Below, in pieces: positions 22,442-29,109 of a DNA stretch of 59,405 nt (the first letter of the stretch is position 1; each line of letters opens with the position of its first letter). The stretch comes from a virus. The stretch lies in the IMG/VR virus record IMGVR_UViG_3300043425_000920, positions 1 through 59,405 of that record; one strand, 5' to 3'. The notes beneath the pieces are model-generated. The model did not search any database. It saw only the letters and a program-made list of their open reading frames with translations, and had not been told where the DNA came from. Both the position numbers and the translations under genes were made by a program.

Positions 22442-22449
22442 TATTTATA
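22442..22449 (-). promoter_or_regulatory. T4 late promoter box, exact TATAAATA
   Basis: The minus strand reads TATAAATATTGTT immediately before the ATG at 22436, an exact match to the T4 late -10 element. The box ends five bases before the start codon. Confidence 0.65.
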
Positions 22450-22456
22450 CAATAAT

Positions 22457-22684
22457 ATGAATCCAGTAGGTCTAAATAATATCAAGAATTTGAATACAAA
22501 ACAATTAGAATCATTATTACATTCTAGAGAACAAGCTGCTTTCTATTCGACTATTGATTTTCCAAAAACAAAGGAGGATTTTGCTCATAATAAAAGTATT
22601 TCAGATGGCATAAAAGAGATAAAAGATGAAATTTCTTTAAGAAATATGGTTGCAGTCTTTGGAAAACGTGATATAGTGTTGTAA
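22457..22684 (+). CDS. Unknown 75-aa protein
   Basis: MNPVGLNNIKNLNTKQLESL..., helical with repeated Lys/Glu heptads and a start resembling small phage regulatory proteins. Divergent from the late gene starting at 22436. Function unknown. Confidence 0.6.
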   Translation: MNPVGLNNIKNLNTKQLESLLHSREQAAFYSTIDFPKTKEDFAHNKSISDGIKEIKDEISLRNMVAVFGKRDIVL

Positions 22685-22695
22685 GTAATTAAAAT

Positions 22696-22785
22696 GCGTT
22701 AGCGGCGAAGTTGGAGTGTGTCGCGTCTGGCTGTAACCCAGAAACATAAGAACCTTAGTAGATTCGAATTCTACCTAACGCACCA
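22696..22785 (+). tRNA. tRNA-Tyr (GTA)
   Basis: GCGTTAG/CTAACGC acceptor, CCA encoded, anticodon arm TCTGG-CTGTAAC-CCAGA, class II variable arm. Canonical bacterial-type tRNA-Tyr. Confidence 0.94.
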
Positions 22786-22795
22786 AATTTTAAAA

Positions 22796-22885
22796 GGAAG
22801 GTAAACTAGTTGGCTAAGTAGTTTGTTTGGAAAACAAATACACTTCAAAAAGGTGTCCAGAGTTCGAATCTCTAACTTTCCGCCA
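22796..22885 (+). tRNA. tRNA-Ser (GGA)
   Basis: GGAAGGT/ACTTTCC acceptor with one wobble, discriminator G, CCA encoded, anticodon arm TTTGT-TTGGAAA-ACAAA, class II variable arm. Confidence 0.93.
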
Positions 22886-22893
22886 TTTAAAAG

Positions 22894-22968
22894 GTCTCTT
22901 TAGTGAAATGGATATCACGCGAAACTACGAATTTCGCATTTTGGGTTCGAGTCCCAAGGGAGGCACCA
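22894..22968 (+). tRNA. tRNA-Arg (ACG)
   Basis: GTCTCTT/GGGAGGC acceptor with three wobble pairs, CCA encoded, anticodon arm CGAAA-CTACGAA-TTTCG, T-arm TTGGG-TTCGAGT-CCCAA. The A34 would need A-to-I editing by host TadA to read all CGN-type partners. Confidence 0.9.
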
Positions 22969-22975
22969 GTGAAAT

Positions 22976-23054
22976 GCAGGCGTATCGGCTCTCGCTTCTA
23001 ACGAGTTAAAACCGTAATGGATATATGGGGGTTCAAGTCCCTTCGTCTGTACCA
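22976..23054 (+). tRNA. tRNA-Arg (TCT), D-arm apparently missing
   Basis: GCAGGCG/CGTCTGT acceptor, CCA encoded, anticodon hairpin CTCG-CTTCTAA-CGAG giving TCT, T-arm GGGGG-TTCAAGT-CCCTT. Only about eight bases (TATCGGCT) separate acceptor and anticodon stem, so no D-arm can form. Instead about 20 nt follow the anticodon stem. Total length 79 nt. Confidence 0.65.
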
Positions 23055-23057
23055 TAA

Positions 23058-23363
23058 ATGATACCGAAGGAACAGTCTTATAAAACTATAGAAGATATTA
23101 TACAAAATATCCAAGAGCATGTAGTAGGTAAAGTCGGATATGTCCGAAGAATCGGACCATTCGATTTTGCTCCGAGAATCGAAATGACTATAAATTCTGA
23201 ACCAATTTCTATATTTCTTTCAGTCTATCTTATAAATGACGTTTCACAGTTTAAGATGGAAATAGTTCATGCTGTATTATACGAAATCCGCAGATTGAAT
23301 CCTGATTATTTAAAACCCGATTATAAACATCCCTCTGATGATAAACAATTTCGAAGTTCATAG
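23058..23363 (+). CDS. Unknown 101-aa protein
   Basis: 101 aa (MIPKEQSYKTIEDIIQNIQE...), alpha/beta, starting three bases after the tRNA-Arg CCA and overlapping the next gene by 26 bases. No motif. Confidence 0.6.
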   Translation: MIPKEQSYKTIEDIIQNIQEHVVGKVGYVRRIGPFDFAPRIEMTINSEPISIFLSVYLINDVSQFKMEIVHAVLYEIRRLNPDYLKPDYKHPSDDKQFRSS

Positions 23364-23556
23364 AACACATTGTTGTAAGGTTTGTGGCTGTAAATATGGT
23401 GACAACGATTGTCCCGTGACGAATAATATAGTAAAACCTGCCCATGAATGTTGGGAATGTGAACAAACCGATTATCATGGATGTGGTGAATATATCAGAG
23501 AAATAGATAAGTTGGAGACTTTGATAAAAGATATTTTAAAGATAACAGCATTATGA
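23338..23556 (+). CDS. Cys-rich zinc-binding protein (72 aa)
   Basis: Cys/His cluster HCCKVCGCKYGDNDCP...HECWECEQTDYHGCG in the first 50 residues, enough for two zinc sites, then a helix. ATGA overlap with the downstream YopX-like gene. Confidence 0.65.
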   Translation: MINNFEVHRTHCCKVCGCKYGDNDCPVTNNIVKPAHECWECEQTDYHGCGEYIREIDKLETLIKDILKITAL

Positions 23557-23981
23557 GAGAGTTAAAATTTAGAGTATGGGATAAACAATTTTCCCATTTT
23601 TGGAACGAGGGTGTGGGGATGGATATAAAGAGAATCGCATTCAATTTTTATGAATCTCTATTTGAAGATAATGAACGATTTGAATTTCATCAATATATCG
23701 GTATAAAAGATTCTACTGGTAAGGAAATCTATGAAGGAGACATAGTCGAGAATACTGTATGTTATGAAGAGTATTGCTCGCCTGCCGTAGTTGCAATGAG
23801 TGTTTATGAACAATTACAATGGGCATTGTTCAGAAAAATAGACAATCCTGAAATCGATTATACTCCTATTCAGCAAACTTTTAATGGTGTAAAATTATAC
23901 GAAGAATTGCCCATTGTTTATAGTAGTTATGGTTACAAAGTTATAGGAAACATTTACGAGAATATAGATATATTTAAATGA
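23553..23981 (+). CDS. YopX-family phage protein
   Basis: 142 aa. Starts MRELKFRVWDKQFSHFW and contains the family signature QYIGIKDSTGKEIYEGDIVE near residues 48-67, ending with a GNIYEN block. YopX proteins are widespread in phages and are of unknown biochemical function. Coupled to both neighbours by four-base overlaps. Confidence 0.85.
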   Translation: MRELKFRVWDKQFSHFWNEGVGMDIKRIAFNFYESLFEDNERFEFHQYIGIKDSTGKEIYEGDIVENTVCYEEYCSPAVVAMSVYEQLQWALFRKIDNPEIDYTPIQQTFNGVKLYEELPIVYSSYGYKVIGNIYENIDIFK

Positions 23982-24757
23982 AAGAGTTAAATACGGAAAC
24001 CAATATTGGATGTCAAGGTGAATGGATGAGAAAAACCGCATTCGTTTCAGGACATATCAGAATTTCACAAGAAGAATTTGATACACATTACATTCCTCTC
24101 TTAGATAAAGCTATTGTAGAAAACCATAAATTTCTTATTGGTGATGCGAATGGCGTAGATGCAATGGCACAGAAATATCTAGAAGAGAAAGGTGTTACTG
24201 ATATAACAGTGTATCATATGTTCACTTCTCCTAGAAATACAGTGCCATCTGCAAAGTTGATGGGCGGATTTGAGGACGATGATTCCCGTGATGCGGCGAT
24301 GACACAGGCTAGCACTTATGATATTGCATGGGTTCGTAAGGGTAAAGAAAAATCAGGAACCCAGAAAAATTTGGATAGACGCAAATCACCAACGGCAATA
24401 TTAGTAGAATCTCAGGAACATTGGATAAAACCTGTACCTACTCGAAAATCTATCAACTCTCTCAACTTTGAGACTGCGACTTCGGAAGAGTTATATGAAT
24501 TTTTTCGGGCACCACCGAAAGATGATCCCCGTTGGCCTAAAACCGGTGATAAGGTAAAATTCCTTACGGCTGAAGGGCGATTCTTTCCGCATTATACTAA
24601 TGTTATTGCAAATGCGAAAGAAAAGCTACGAATGGGAGAAATTTATACAGTTAGTAGATGCGAAGCATATTCTTCTTGGTGTGCAGTATGGCTAGAAGGT
24701 TTCGGAGATGATGAATTATTTCATCTTTCTATGTTTGAATTTCCTATAAAGGACTGA
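23978..24757 (+). CDS. SLOG-domain (DprA/LOG-like Rossmann) protein with extra C-terminal domain
   Basis: 259 aa. Residues 15-130 look like a SLOG fold: RKTAFVSGHIRIS, then NHKFLIGDANGVDAMAQKYLEEK with the glycine-rich nucleotide-binding turn, then DIAWVRKGKEKSGTQKNL. The remaining 120 residues form a separate Trp-rich beta domain (WPKTGDKVKFLTAEGRF, GEIYTVSRCEAYSSW). SLOG domains bind nucleotides or nucleotide-derived signals. A second SLOG gene is at 57.5 kb. Confidence 0.7.
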   Translation: MKELNTETNIGCQGEWMRKTAFVSGHIRISQEEFDTHYIPLLDKAIVENHKFLIGDANGVDAMAQKYLEEKGVTDITVYHMFTSPRNTVPSAKLMGGFEDDDSRDAAMTQASTYDIAWVRKGKEKSGTQKNLDRRKSPTAILVESQEHWIKPVPTRKSINSLNFETATSEELYEFFRAPPKDDPRWPKTGDKVKFLTAEGRFFPHYTNVIANAKEKLRMGEIYTVSRCEAYSSWCAVWLEGFGDDELFHLSMFEFPIKD

Positions 24758-24767
24758 ATTATTATGG

Positions 24768-24775
24768 GTAAATAA
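24768..24775 (+). promoter_or_regulatory. T4-late-like promoter box
   Basis: GTAAATAACTAT directly before the ATG at 24780 of the LamG fibre gene. Box variant GTAAATAA. Confidence 0.45.
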
Positions 24776-24779
24776 CTAT

Positions 24780-25481
24780 ATGTTATTGACTCATAGAAGA
24801 AAAGCATTTAGACCCGTTGAAGGTGTCGTAGAAAGTACCACTGATCCTTTTTTTGCTAATGTTTCGGTTCTTTTACATTTAAATGGAACCAATGGTTCAA
24901 CTACTATTGTAGACTCTGGGCCAGGGGCGAGAACATTTACCGCATTCGGTAATGCACAACTAAGCACAACTAATCCTAAGTACGGAACGGCGTGTTTATT
25001 ACTTGATGGAAATGGTGATTACCTATCATCTTCTGCCAATACTGCATACGATTTTGGTGTTGGCGATTTTTCTATCGAATTCTGGGTTAACTTCACCGGA
25101 ACTGGAACACAATATATAATGGATTATGCGGCGGCAAATACAAGTGTCATCGCCATAACTCCAAGTTCGGGTAATGTGTTTGTGTATTGTCAAGGTAGTT
25201 TTTGTATAAACTCTGGTTCCACACCATTTACAACATCACAATGGTATTTTATACAGTTAATTCGTTCAGGAGGAACATGGACTATATTCAGAGATGGTGT
25301 ACAATATGCACAGGCCACAGGCCAAACTACGAGAACATTTGGAAGCTCTGCATTAGCCCTTTTAGTAGGTATAGCAGGAAATGGAGCTGCTCCTACTAAT
25401 GGTCGAATAGATGAATTTCGAATGACGAAGGGGACCGCAAGGGCAGCTTCCCTTCCCATCTCCGCTTTCCCTGATAGTTGA
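24780..25481 (+). CDS. LamG / concanavalin-like lectin-domain tail protein
   Basis: 233 aa. A single LamG-type jelly roll covers residues 25-230: VSVLLHLNGTNGSTTIVDSG, then KYGTACLLLDGNGDYLSS, DFSIEFWVNFTGTGTQ, WYFIQLIRSGGTWTIFRDG, and a final NGRIDEFRMTKGTAR. These domains bind carbohydrate, and in phage they decorate tails or capsids. No signal peptide. A late-like box precedes it, and the following gene has its own box. Confidence 0.88.
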   Translation: MLLTHRRKAFRPVEGVVESTTDPFFANVSVLLHLNGTNGSTTIVDSGPGARTFTAFGNAQLSTTNPKYGTACLLLDGNGDYLSSSANTAYDFGVGDFSIEFWVNFTGTGTQYIMDYAAANTSVIAITPSSGNVFVYCQGSFCINSGSTPFTTSQWYFIQLIRSGGTWTIFRDGVQYAQATGQTTRTFGSSALALLVGIAGNGAAPTNGRIDEFRMTKGTARAASLPISAFPDS

Positions 25482-25487
25482 TAAATA
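25480..25487 (+). promoter_or_regulatory. T4-late-like promoter box
   Basis: GATAAATAATATA immediately upstream of the ATG at 25493. The box overlaps the stop region of the LamG gene. Confidence 0.55.
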
Positions 25488-25492
25488 ATATA

Positions 25493-25984
25493 ATGACGCA
25501 CTTAAAACTTAATAATGAACATAGGTACGAATCTTCTATTCCTATAATAGATAATTTAATTCGAAAAGGTTGGACTATTGTTGCCGAACCCCCAGATCCT
25601 CCGACTTACGATGCGAGCATTCATAAATTAATATACAATGCATCTACCAATGATTATTCTGTAATCGAACTCTCTTCTGAAGAATTGGCTAATAATGCAA
25701 GAGCTGAATTAGTGATGTTTGTAGAAAGTAAAATAGAAGAAGGATTCTTAGTAGAACCTGAAAATTTCAGATTAAATCTTCGAGATTCAGACCGTGCAAT
25801 ATTCGCACAGATGTTAGCACTAGTTAAAGAAGCACTAGACCTAAATTTTATAAACGATGATACATTACATACTATCACAGATAAAGAAGGTATTAAAAGA
25901 GAAGTCACAACATTGAGATTTCGCCAGATAATGGTAGCATATGGATTTTATTATAAAGGTCTATGGGATATGTTAGTGAGTTGA
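25493..25984 (+). CDS. Putative tail-fibre-associated protein (163 aa)
   Basis: The start is taken at the ATG at 25493 because the late box occupies the upstream codons. The N-terminus has a WTIVAEPPDPPTYDASIHKLIY segment, reminiscent of fibre-assembly or fibre-tip accessory proteins. The C-terminal half is helical. It follows the LamG fibre gene with the same promoter type, supporting a tail role. No enzymatic motif. Confidence 0.55.
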   Translation: MTHLKLNNEHRYESSIPIIDNLIRKGWTIVAEPPDPPTYDASIHKLIYNASTNDYSVIELSSEELANNARAELVMFVESKIEEGFLVEPENFRLNLRDSDRAIFAQMLALVKEALDLNFINDDTLHTITDKEGIKREVTTLRFRQIMVAYGFYYKGLWDMLVS

Positions 25985-26006
25985 TCAAATTATTTCATCT
26001 TTCGTA

Positions 26007-26035
26007 TTGACAAAGACGAAAATGTAGTGTAAGAT
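26007..26035 (+). promoter_or_regulatory. Sigma70-like promoter for the tRNA-Asp to tRNA-Cys array
   Basis: TTGACA at 26007-26012, 17 nt, TAAGAT at 26030-26035. About 60 bases separate it from tRNA-Asp; within them AACGCCT/AGGTGTT can pair. Confidence 0.75.
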
Positions 26036-26095
26036 ATAAGTAGTTTACAAACCTTGAACGCCTCTTAACAATGCGCAATTTTTAAGGTGTTTTAT

Positions 26096-26171
26096 GGAGC
26101 CGAAGACAAACAGCAGAGTCGCAATCCTGTCAAGATTGAGTTAGTGGGGGCAGCACCCATCGGTTCCGCCA
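26096..26171 (+). tRNA. tRNA-Asp (GTC)
   Basis: GGAGCCG/CGGTTCC acceptor, CCA encoded, anticodon arm CAATC-CTGTCAA-GATTG. Canonical. Confidence 0.93.
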
Positions 26172-26184
26172 GATAATTTAAAAT

Positions 26185-26262
26185 GCCGTTGTGGTGTAAT
26201 TGGTAAACACACATGTCTTAGAAACATGTTATCTGTGGGTTCGACTCCCACCAATGGTACCA
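26185..26262 (+). tRNA. tRNA-Leu (TAG), class I variable loop
   Basis: GCCGTTG/CAATGGT acceptor, CCA encoded, anticodon arm CATGT-CTTAGAA-ACATG giving TAG, T-arm GTGGG-TTCGACT-CCCAC. The variable region is only TTATCT, whereas bacterial tRNA-Leu is normally class II. Confidence 0.87.
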
Positions 26263-26271
26263 AATCGCCGC

Positions 26272-26340
26272 AAGGCTAGGTGTGTTATAACCACCGAAAG
26301 AAGAGAGATAAATTTAGATGTGGTTCGATTCCCTAGCCTT
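26272..26340 (+). tRNA. Degenerate tRNA-like element
   Basis: A GGTG/CACC D-like stem, a TTCGATT T-loop and a GCAAGGC/GCCTTGG (or CAAGGCTAGG/CCTAGCCTTG, 10 bp perfect) closing stem are present. The 22-nt anticodon region (AAAGAAGAGAGATAAATTT...) does not pair. AACCAC/GTGGTT is an alternative internal stem. Either a decayed tRNA or a different hairpin RNA. Confidence 0.35.
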
Positions 26341-26395
26341 GGTAGGCATTTAAATTCAGAACGTTCGTGAAATCCTTCGAATAAGTATTTTATAC

Positions 26396-26470
26396 GCCTA
26401 TATCCCAATTGGTAGAGGAGAATATCTCAAAAATATTTTGTTCAGAGTTCGAATCTCTGTATAGGTACCA
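26396..26470 (+). tRNA. tRNA-Leu (CAA), class I variable loop
   Basis: GCCTATA/TATAGGT acceptor, CCA encoded, anticodon arm AATAT-CTCAAAA-ATATT giving CAA, T-arm CAGAG-TTCGAAT-CTCTG. The variable region is only five bases (TTGTT), again unlike normal class II tRNA-Leu. Confidence 0.87.
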
Positions 26471-26490
26471 AACTTTTATAAGTAATAAAT

Positions 26491-26564
26491 GCGGGGTTGT
26501 TGTAACGGTAGCGAACTGGTTTTACATTCCAGAAGAAAGTGTTCGATTCACTTACCCCGTACCA
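26491..26564 (+). tRNA. tRNA-Val (TAC)
   Basis: GCGGGGT/ACCCCGT acceptor, CCA encoded, loop TTTACAT giving TAC, T-arm AAGTG-TTCGATT-CACTT. A T-T mismatch closes the anticodon stem. Confidence 0.9.
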
Positions 26565-26633
26565 ATTTTAGAAATTAAAAACTTCTAAAAGATACGCAAA
26601 CTCTTATGATTTTGCTATGGTTTCTTTTTCCGT

Positions 26634-26655
26634 GTACCCGATAAACACGGAATAT
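26634..26655. other. Perfect hairpin between tRNA-Val and tRNA-Cys
   Basis: CCGTGT and ACACGG (extendable to TTCCGTGT/ACACGGAA) flank a nine-base loop. No T-tract follows, so a processing signal is more likely than a terminator. The rest of the 95-bp gap shows nothing else. Confidence 0.35.
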
Positions 26656-26658
26656 AAT

Positions 26659-26736
26659 GGCGGCTGGCGTGGCTAGTGAAACGGAGAATCTGCAAAATTC
26701 TTATTAAACGGCAGGGTGCGATCCCCTGAGTCGCCT
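26659..26736 (+). tRNA. tRNA-Cys (GCA)
   Basis: GGCGGCT/AGTCGCC acceptor, anticodon arm AGAAT-CTGCAAA-ATTCT, T-arm CAGGG-TGCGATC-CCCTG. CCA is not fully encoded (discriminator T, then CA). Confidence 0.9.
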
Positions 26737-26747
26737 CATATAATTTG

Positions 26748-26981
26748 ATGAAATTAGAATTAGAAGGAAGTGAAGAGTTTCTTTCATCCATATTAGTGAT
26801 GATGTCATTTATACAGAAAAGTATAGACAAAAAAACTCCAATAAAATTAGATGTATCAATTGATAGTTGTGAACCACTATCAATAATATATAAAGACGGT
26901 CGTAAATCTACCAAGTTAGACGAGATGCAACTATATGAAAACGTAAATCTTGCCAACGGTACATTTAAATTCCACATATAA
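26748..26981 (+). CDS. Unknown 77-aa protein
   Basis: 77 aa (MKLELEGSEEFLSSILVMMS...), alpha/beta with an acidic N-terminus. The ATG at 26748 is preferred over an upstream TTG. It precedes the IF-1 gene by 17 bases. No motif. Confidence 0.6.
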   Translation: MKLELEGSEEFLSSILVMMSFIQKSIDKKTPIKLDVSIDSCEPLSIIYKDGRKSTKLDEMQLYENVNLANGTFKFHI

Positions 26982-26998
26982 TTACGTAAGTAATATGT

Positions 26999-27214
26999 AT
27001 GAAAACGGAATGCGTTCAGGTTAAGGGAGAAGTTACTAAAATTCTTCCTAGCGGTTTTTATCTTATTGTCCTAAAAAAGGTGAATGTAGAAGTTCTTGCT
27101 TATTTGTCTGGAAAGATGACAAAGCATAAAATAAGACCTGAAGTAGGTGATGAAGTTGTTCTAGAAATGTCACCTACAGATGTTAAAAGGGGAAGAATTG
27201 TTAAAAGAATGTAG
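26999..27214 (+). CDS. infA: Translation initiation factor IF-1
   Basis: 71 aa, exactly the size of bacterial IF-1 (71-73 aa), forming a single S1/OB fold. Diagnostic strings are GEVTKILPSGFYLIVLKKVNVEVLAYLSGKM-like (split over residues 10-40), HKIRPEVGDEVVLEMSPTD and the terminal KGRIVKRM-type end (here KRGRIVKRM). IF-1 binds the 30S A-site during initiation. Its presence in a phage is rare and suggests control of initiation on phage mRNAs, which here often look leaderless. It lies downstream of the tRNA-Asp to tRNA-Cys array. Confidence 0.92.
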   Translation: MKTECVQVKGEVTKILPSGFYLIVLKKVNVEVLAYLSGKMTKHKIRPEVGDEVVLEMSPTDVKRGRIVKRM

Positions 27215-27243
27215 TTGAATCGATAGTTTTCTTAGGGTATATT
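27215..27243 (+). promoter_or_regulatory. Sigma70-like promoter, leaderless configuration
   Basis: TTGAAT at 27215-27220, 17 nt, TATATT at 27238-27243, seven bases before the ATG at 27251. Confidence 0.55.
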
Positions 27244-27250
27244 TAATCCT

Positions 27251-27592
27251 ATGAAAATTGAAAACTCAGATATTCTAACTCAAAAACTTCCTCGCCGTTT
27301 CCGCAATAAACTAGTAAGAGCACTCCGTAGTGGACGATATACACAAACTAATGGGGTGATGCGTGATCCATTGGAAAATGCTTATGATGTTCTAGGTGTA
27401 GCCCATCGTATTGCAGGAGTCCCCAAACAATCTATTACTAAGATGAGAGGTGCTCCACAAGGAAAGCAGTATAATTTCTTACCAAAGGTTCTTACTATGA
27501 AAGATACAGAAGTTACGCAAAAGCTTATGGCTTTAAATGATAAAGGTCTTTCGTTTAGGTGGATCGCTTCCCATCTTGAAAATTGTATGTAA
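27251..27592 (+). CDS. Conserved phage protein of the LRSGxYxQ type
   Basis: 113 aa, basic. Contains RNKLVRALRSGRYTQTNGVMRD and then ENAYDVLGVAHRIAG, a pattern found in many small phage proteins of unknown function. The C-terminus (LNDKGLSFRWIASHLE) is also typical. Own promoter directly upstream and a strong hairpin downstream, so monocistronic. Confidence 0.7.
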   Translation: MKIENSDILTQKLPRRFRNKLVRALRSGRYTQTNGVMRDPLENAYDVLGVAHRIAGVPKQSITKMRGAPQGKQYNFLPKVLTMKDTEVTQKLMALNDKGLSFRWIASHLENCM

Positions 27593-27639
27593 TTATTAAT
27601 TAATATTTTCGGCCTGTTGTAGGGTCGTTGTCATACCCA

Positions 27640-27684
27640 CTTATCGGCTATTTGGTTTTTACTGAATAGCCGATAAGTATTTTT
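27640..27684 (+). terminator. 13-bp hairpin plus T-run, overlapping the next gene's promoter
   Basis: CTTATCGGCTATT pairs perfectly with AATAGCCGATAAG across a 12-nt loop and is followed by TATTTTT. The downstream arm also contains the GATAAGTA late-like box of the HExxH gene, so terminator and promoter share sequence. Confidence 0.7.
27672..27679 (+). promoter_or_regulatory. Late-like box GATAAGTA
   Basis: Five bases upstream of the ATG at 27685, inside the 3' arm of the terminator hairpin. Confidence 0.4.
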
Positions 27685-28434
27685 ATGAATCTCAAAGAAT
27701 ATTATCTACTCAAAGAACGTGCATATTTTATAGACCTTGCCACTCTATCTGAAGAAATTATCAACCAACTTCAAGAGAAACTAGCAAAGAAAAAGTCCAT
27801 TCGTTCTGGAGATAAGATCACTGTTAAAATTGCAGATGCATATGAATTAGATATAAAACTCTATAAAGGAAAAAGCCATGCCGCAAGAGATGCAGAGCAT
27901 AACGGTCCAGCAGTCGAAGAAGAATCTTCTGCAATGTATTTTCCTGCAACAGATGAATCGAATGGACGAATTGAAATATATGTTAACTCTTCTAAGAAAT
28001 CACAGAGTTATTATAAAGAGCGTAAATTTGAAGATTTTATAAATAAGAGTCTTCCTAAATATATTAAAGATATTCTGCGACATGAAATTGCACATGCATA
28101 TGAAGATATAGTATCTGATGCAGGAAAGTACAAACAAACCCAAAATACTACAAGAAAGGGATATTTTAATTCAGATGATGAAGTAAATGCATATTTCATG
28201 CAGTGGTTCCCAGGAGAACTTCAAAATAATAAAATAGCACAATATCATTTGTCAGCAGCGCGTAATGCGACAGATGATAGGATTAAAACTGATCATATAA
28301 ATCGTGCTGCAAAAGTATTACTGAGTAAGTTATCTGAATTGCCTTGGGTAGCCGAATTGGACGAGAAGAATAAAAAGTGGTTAATAAAAACAACCTATAC
28401 TTCTTTACAGGAGTTACTTGACAGGTCGAAATAA
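27685..28434 (+). CDS. HExxH metallopeptidase-like protein, possibly packaged in the head
   Basis: 249 aa. The zinc-peptidase motif HEIAH is at residues 133-137, inside the helix DILRHEIAHAYED. A likely third ligand (Glu/His) lies further downstream. The N-terminus MNLKEYYLLKERAYF resembles the T4 capsid-targeting leader, as does the gene starting at 22436. A late-like box is present. A protease injected with the DNA or acting in head maturation is plausible; no known phage protease family is recognised. Confidence 0.6.
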   Translation: MNLKEYYLLKERAYFIDLATLSEEIINQLQEKLAKKKSIRSGDKITVKIADAYELDIKLYKGKSHAARDAEHNGPAVEEESSAMYFPATDESNGRIEIYVNSSKKSQSYYKERKFEDFINKSLPKYIKDILRHEIAHAYEDIVSDAGKYKQTQNTTRKGYFNSDDEVNAYFMQWFPGELQNNKIAQYHLSAARNATDDRIKTDHINRAAKVLLSKLSELPWVAELDEKNKKWLIKTTYTSLQELLDRSK

Positions 28435-28445
28435 AGTCCTATAGT
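28418..28445 (+). promoter_or_regulatory. Sigma70-like promoter, leaderless configuration
   Basis: TTGACA at 28418-28423, 16 nt, TATAGT at 28440-28445, seven bases before the ATG of the TilS-like gene. The -35 box is in the 3' end of the previous gene. Confidence 0.7.
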
Positions 28446-28452
28446 GTGGAAT

Positions 28453-29109
28453 ATGCGGTTCATTCCACAGATTCTCAAGTTAGCCAACAATAAAGTTACC
28501 GTTGCATGTAGCGGTGGCATAGATAGTCTTGCTATTGCAGCTTTTCTAAAGATTTATTACCCCAGGATTAATCTACAATGTTTTCATTTCAATCATAATC
28601 TTCGTGAACAAAATGAGATTATGTCTAATTCGGTTTTTACCTTTTGTAAAGATTTTAATATTAGGTGGGAAGAATCTTATAGAAATGGTAATTACGATGA
28701 CACCGATCCTAAAGACGAATCTACCCTTAGAGCATTGCGCTATAAAGCAATGGCAGGTCTGGGATATGTAATCACAGGTCATCATATCGACGATGCATGT
28801 GAGAATTATATGTTTAATTGTTTGAATGGGGTTCCTGAATATCTTCCGATTCCGTTGGTTACTGAATATAAAGATTTTGATCTTACTGTTATTCGCCCCT
28901 TTATTCTGAATGAAAAGGAAGAGTTTCGTGCATTCGTAAAAGATTATGATTTGGAACAATACGTTGTAGAAGATGAAACTAATACTGATGAAGGTTATCG
29001 CAGAAATTGGCTAAGAAATAATTTAATTCCACAGATTTCCGAGAAGGGATATAATTTAAAAACTATTGTCAAGAAACGTTATGAAAAATACATTAAAGAA
29101 AACTATTAA
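28453..29109 (+). CDS. tilS: TilS-like tRNA(Ile)-lysidine synthetase (N-type PP-loop ATPase)
   Basis: 218 aa from the ATG at 28453 (a GTG nine bases earlier overlaps the -10 box). The PP-loop SGGIDS is at residues 20-25. The family signature near the C-terminus, DETNTDEGYRRNWLRNNLIPQI, matches the TilS block with conserved RN..R..L.P. It lacks the C-terminal substrate-binding domains of long TilS forms, so it is a core-only version. TilS converts C34 of CAT-anticodon tRNA-Ile to lysidine so it reads AUA. The phage carries two CAT tRNAs at 8.1 kb. Confidence 0.85.
   Translation: MRFIPQILKLANNKVTVACSGGIDSLAIAAFLKIYYPRINLQCFHFNHNLREQNEIMSNSVFTFCKDFNIRWEESYRNGNYDDTDPKDESTLRALRYKAMAGLGYVITGHHIDDACENYMFNCLNGVPEYLPIPLVTEYKDFDLTVIRPFILNEKEEFRAFVKDYDLEQYVVEDETNTDEGYRRNWLRNNLIPQISEKGYNLKTIVKKRYEKYIKENY

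Noticed and set aside
22827-23009. 60-aa ORF across tRNA-Ser and tRNA-Arg
   Set aside because: It reads through two canonical tRNA genes and has no independent support.
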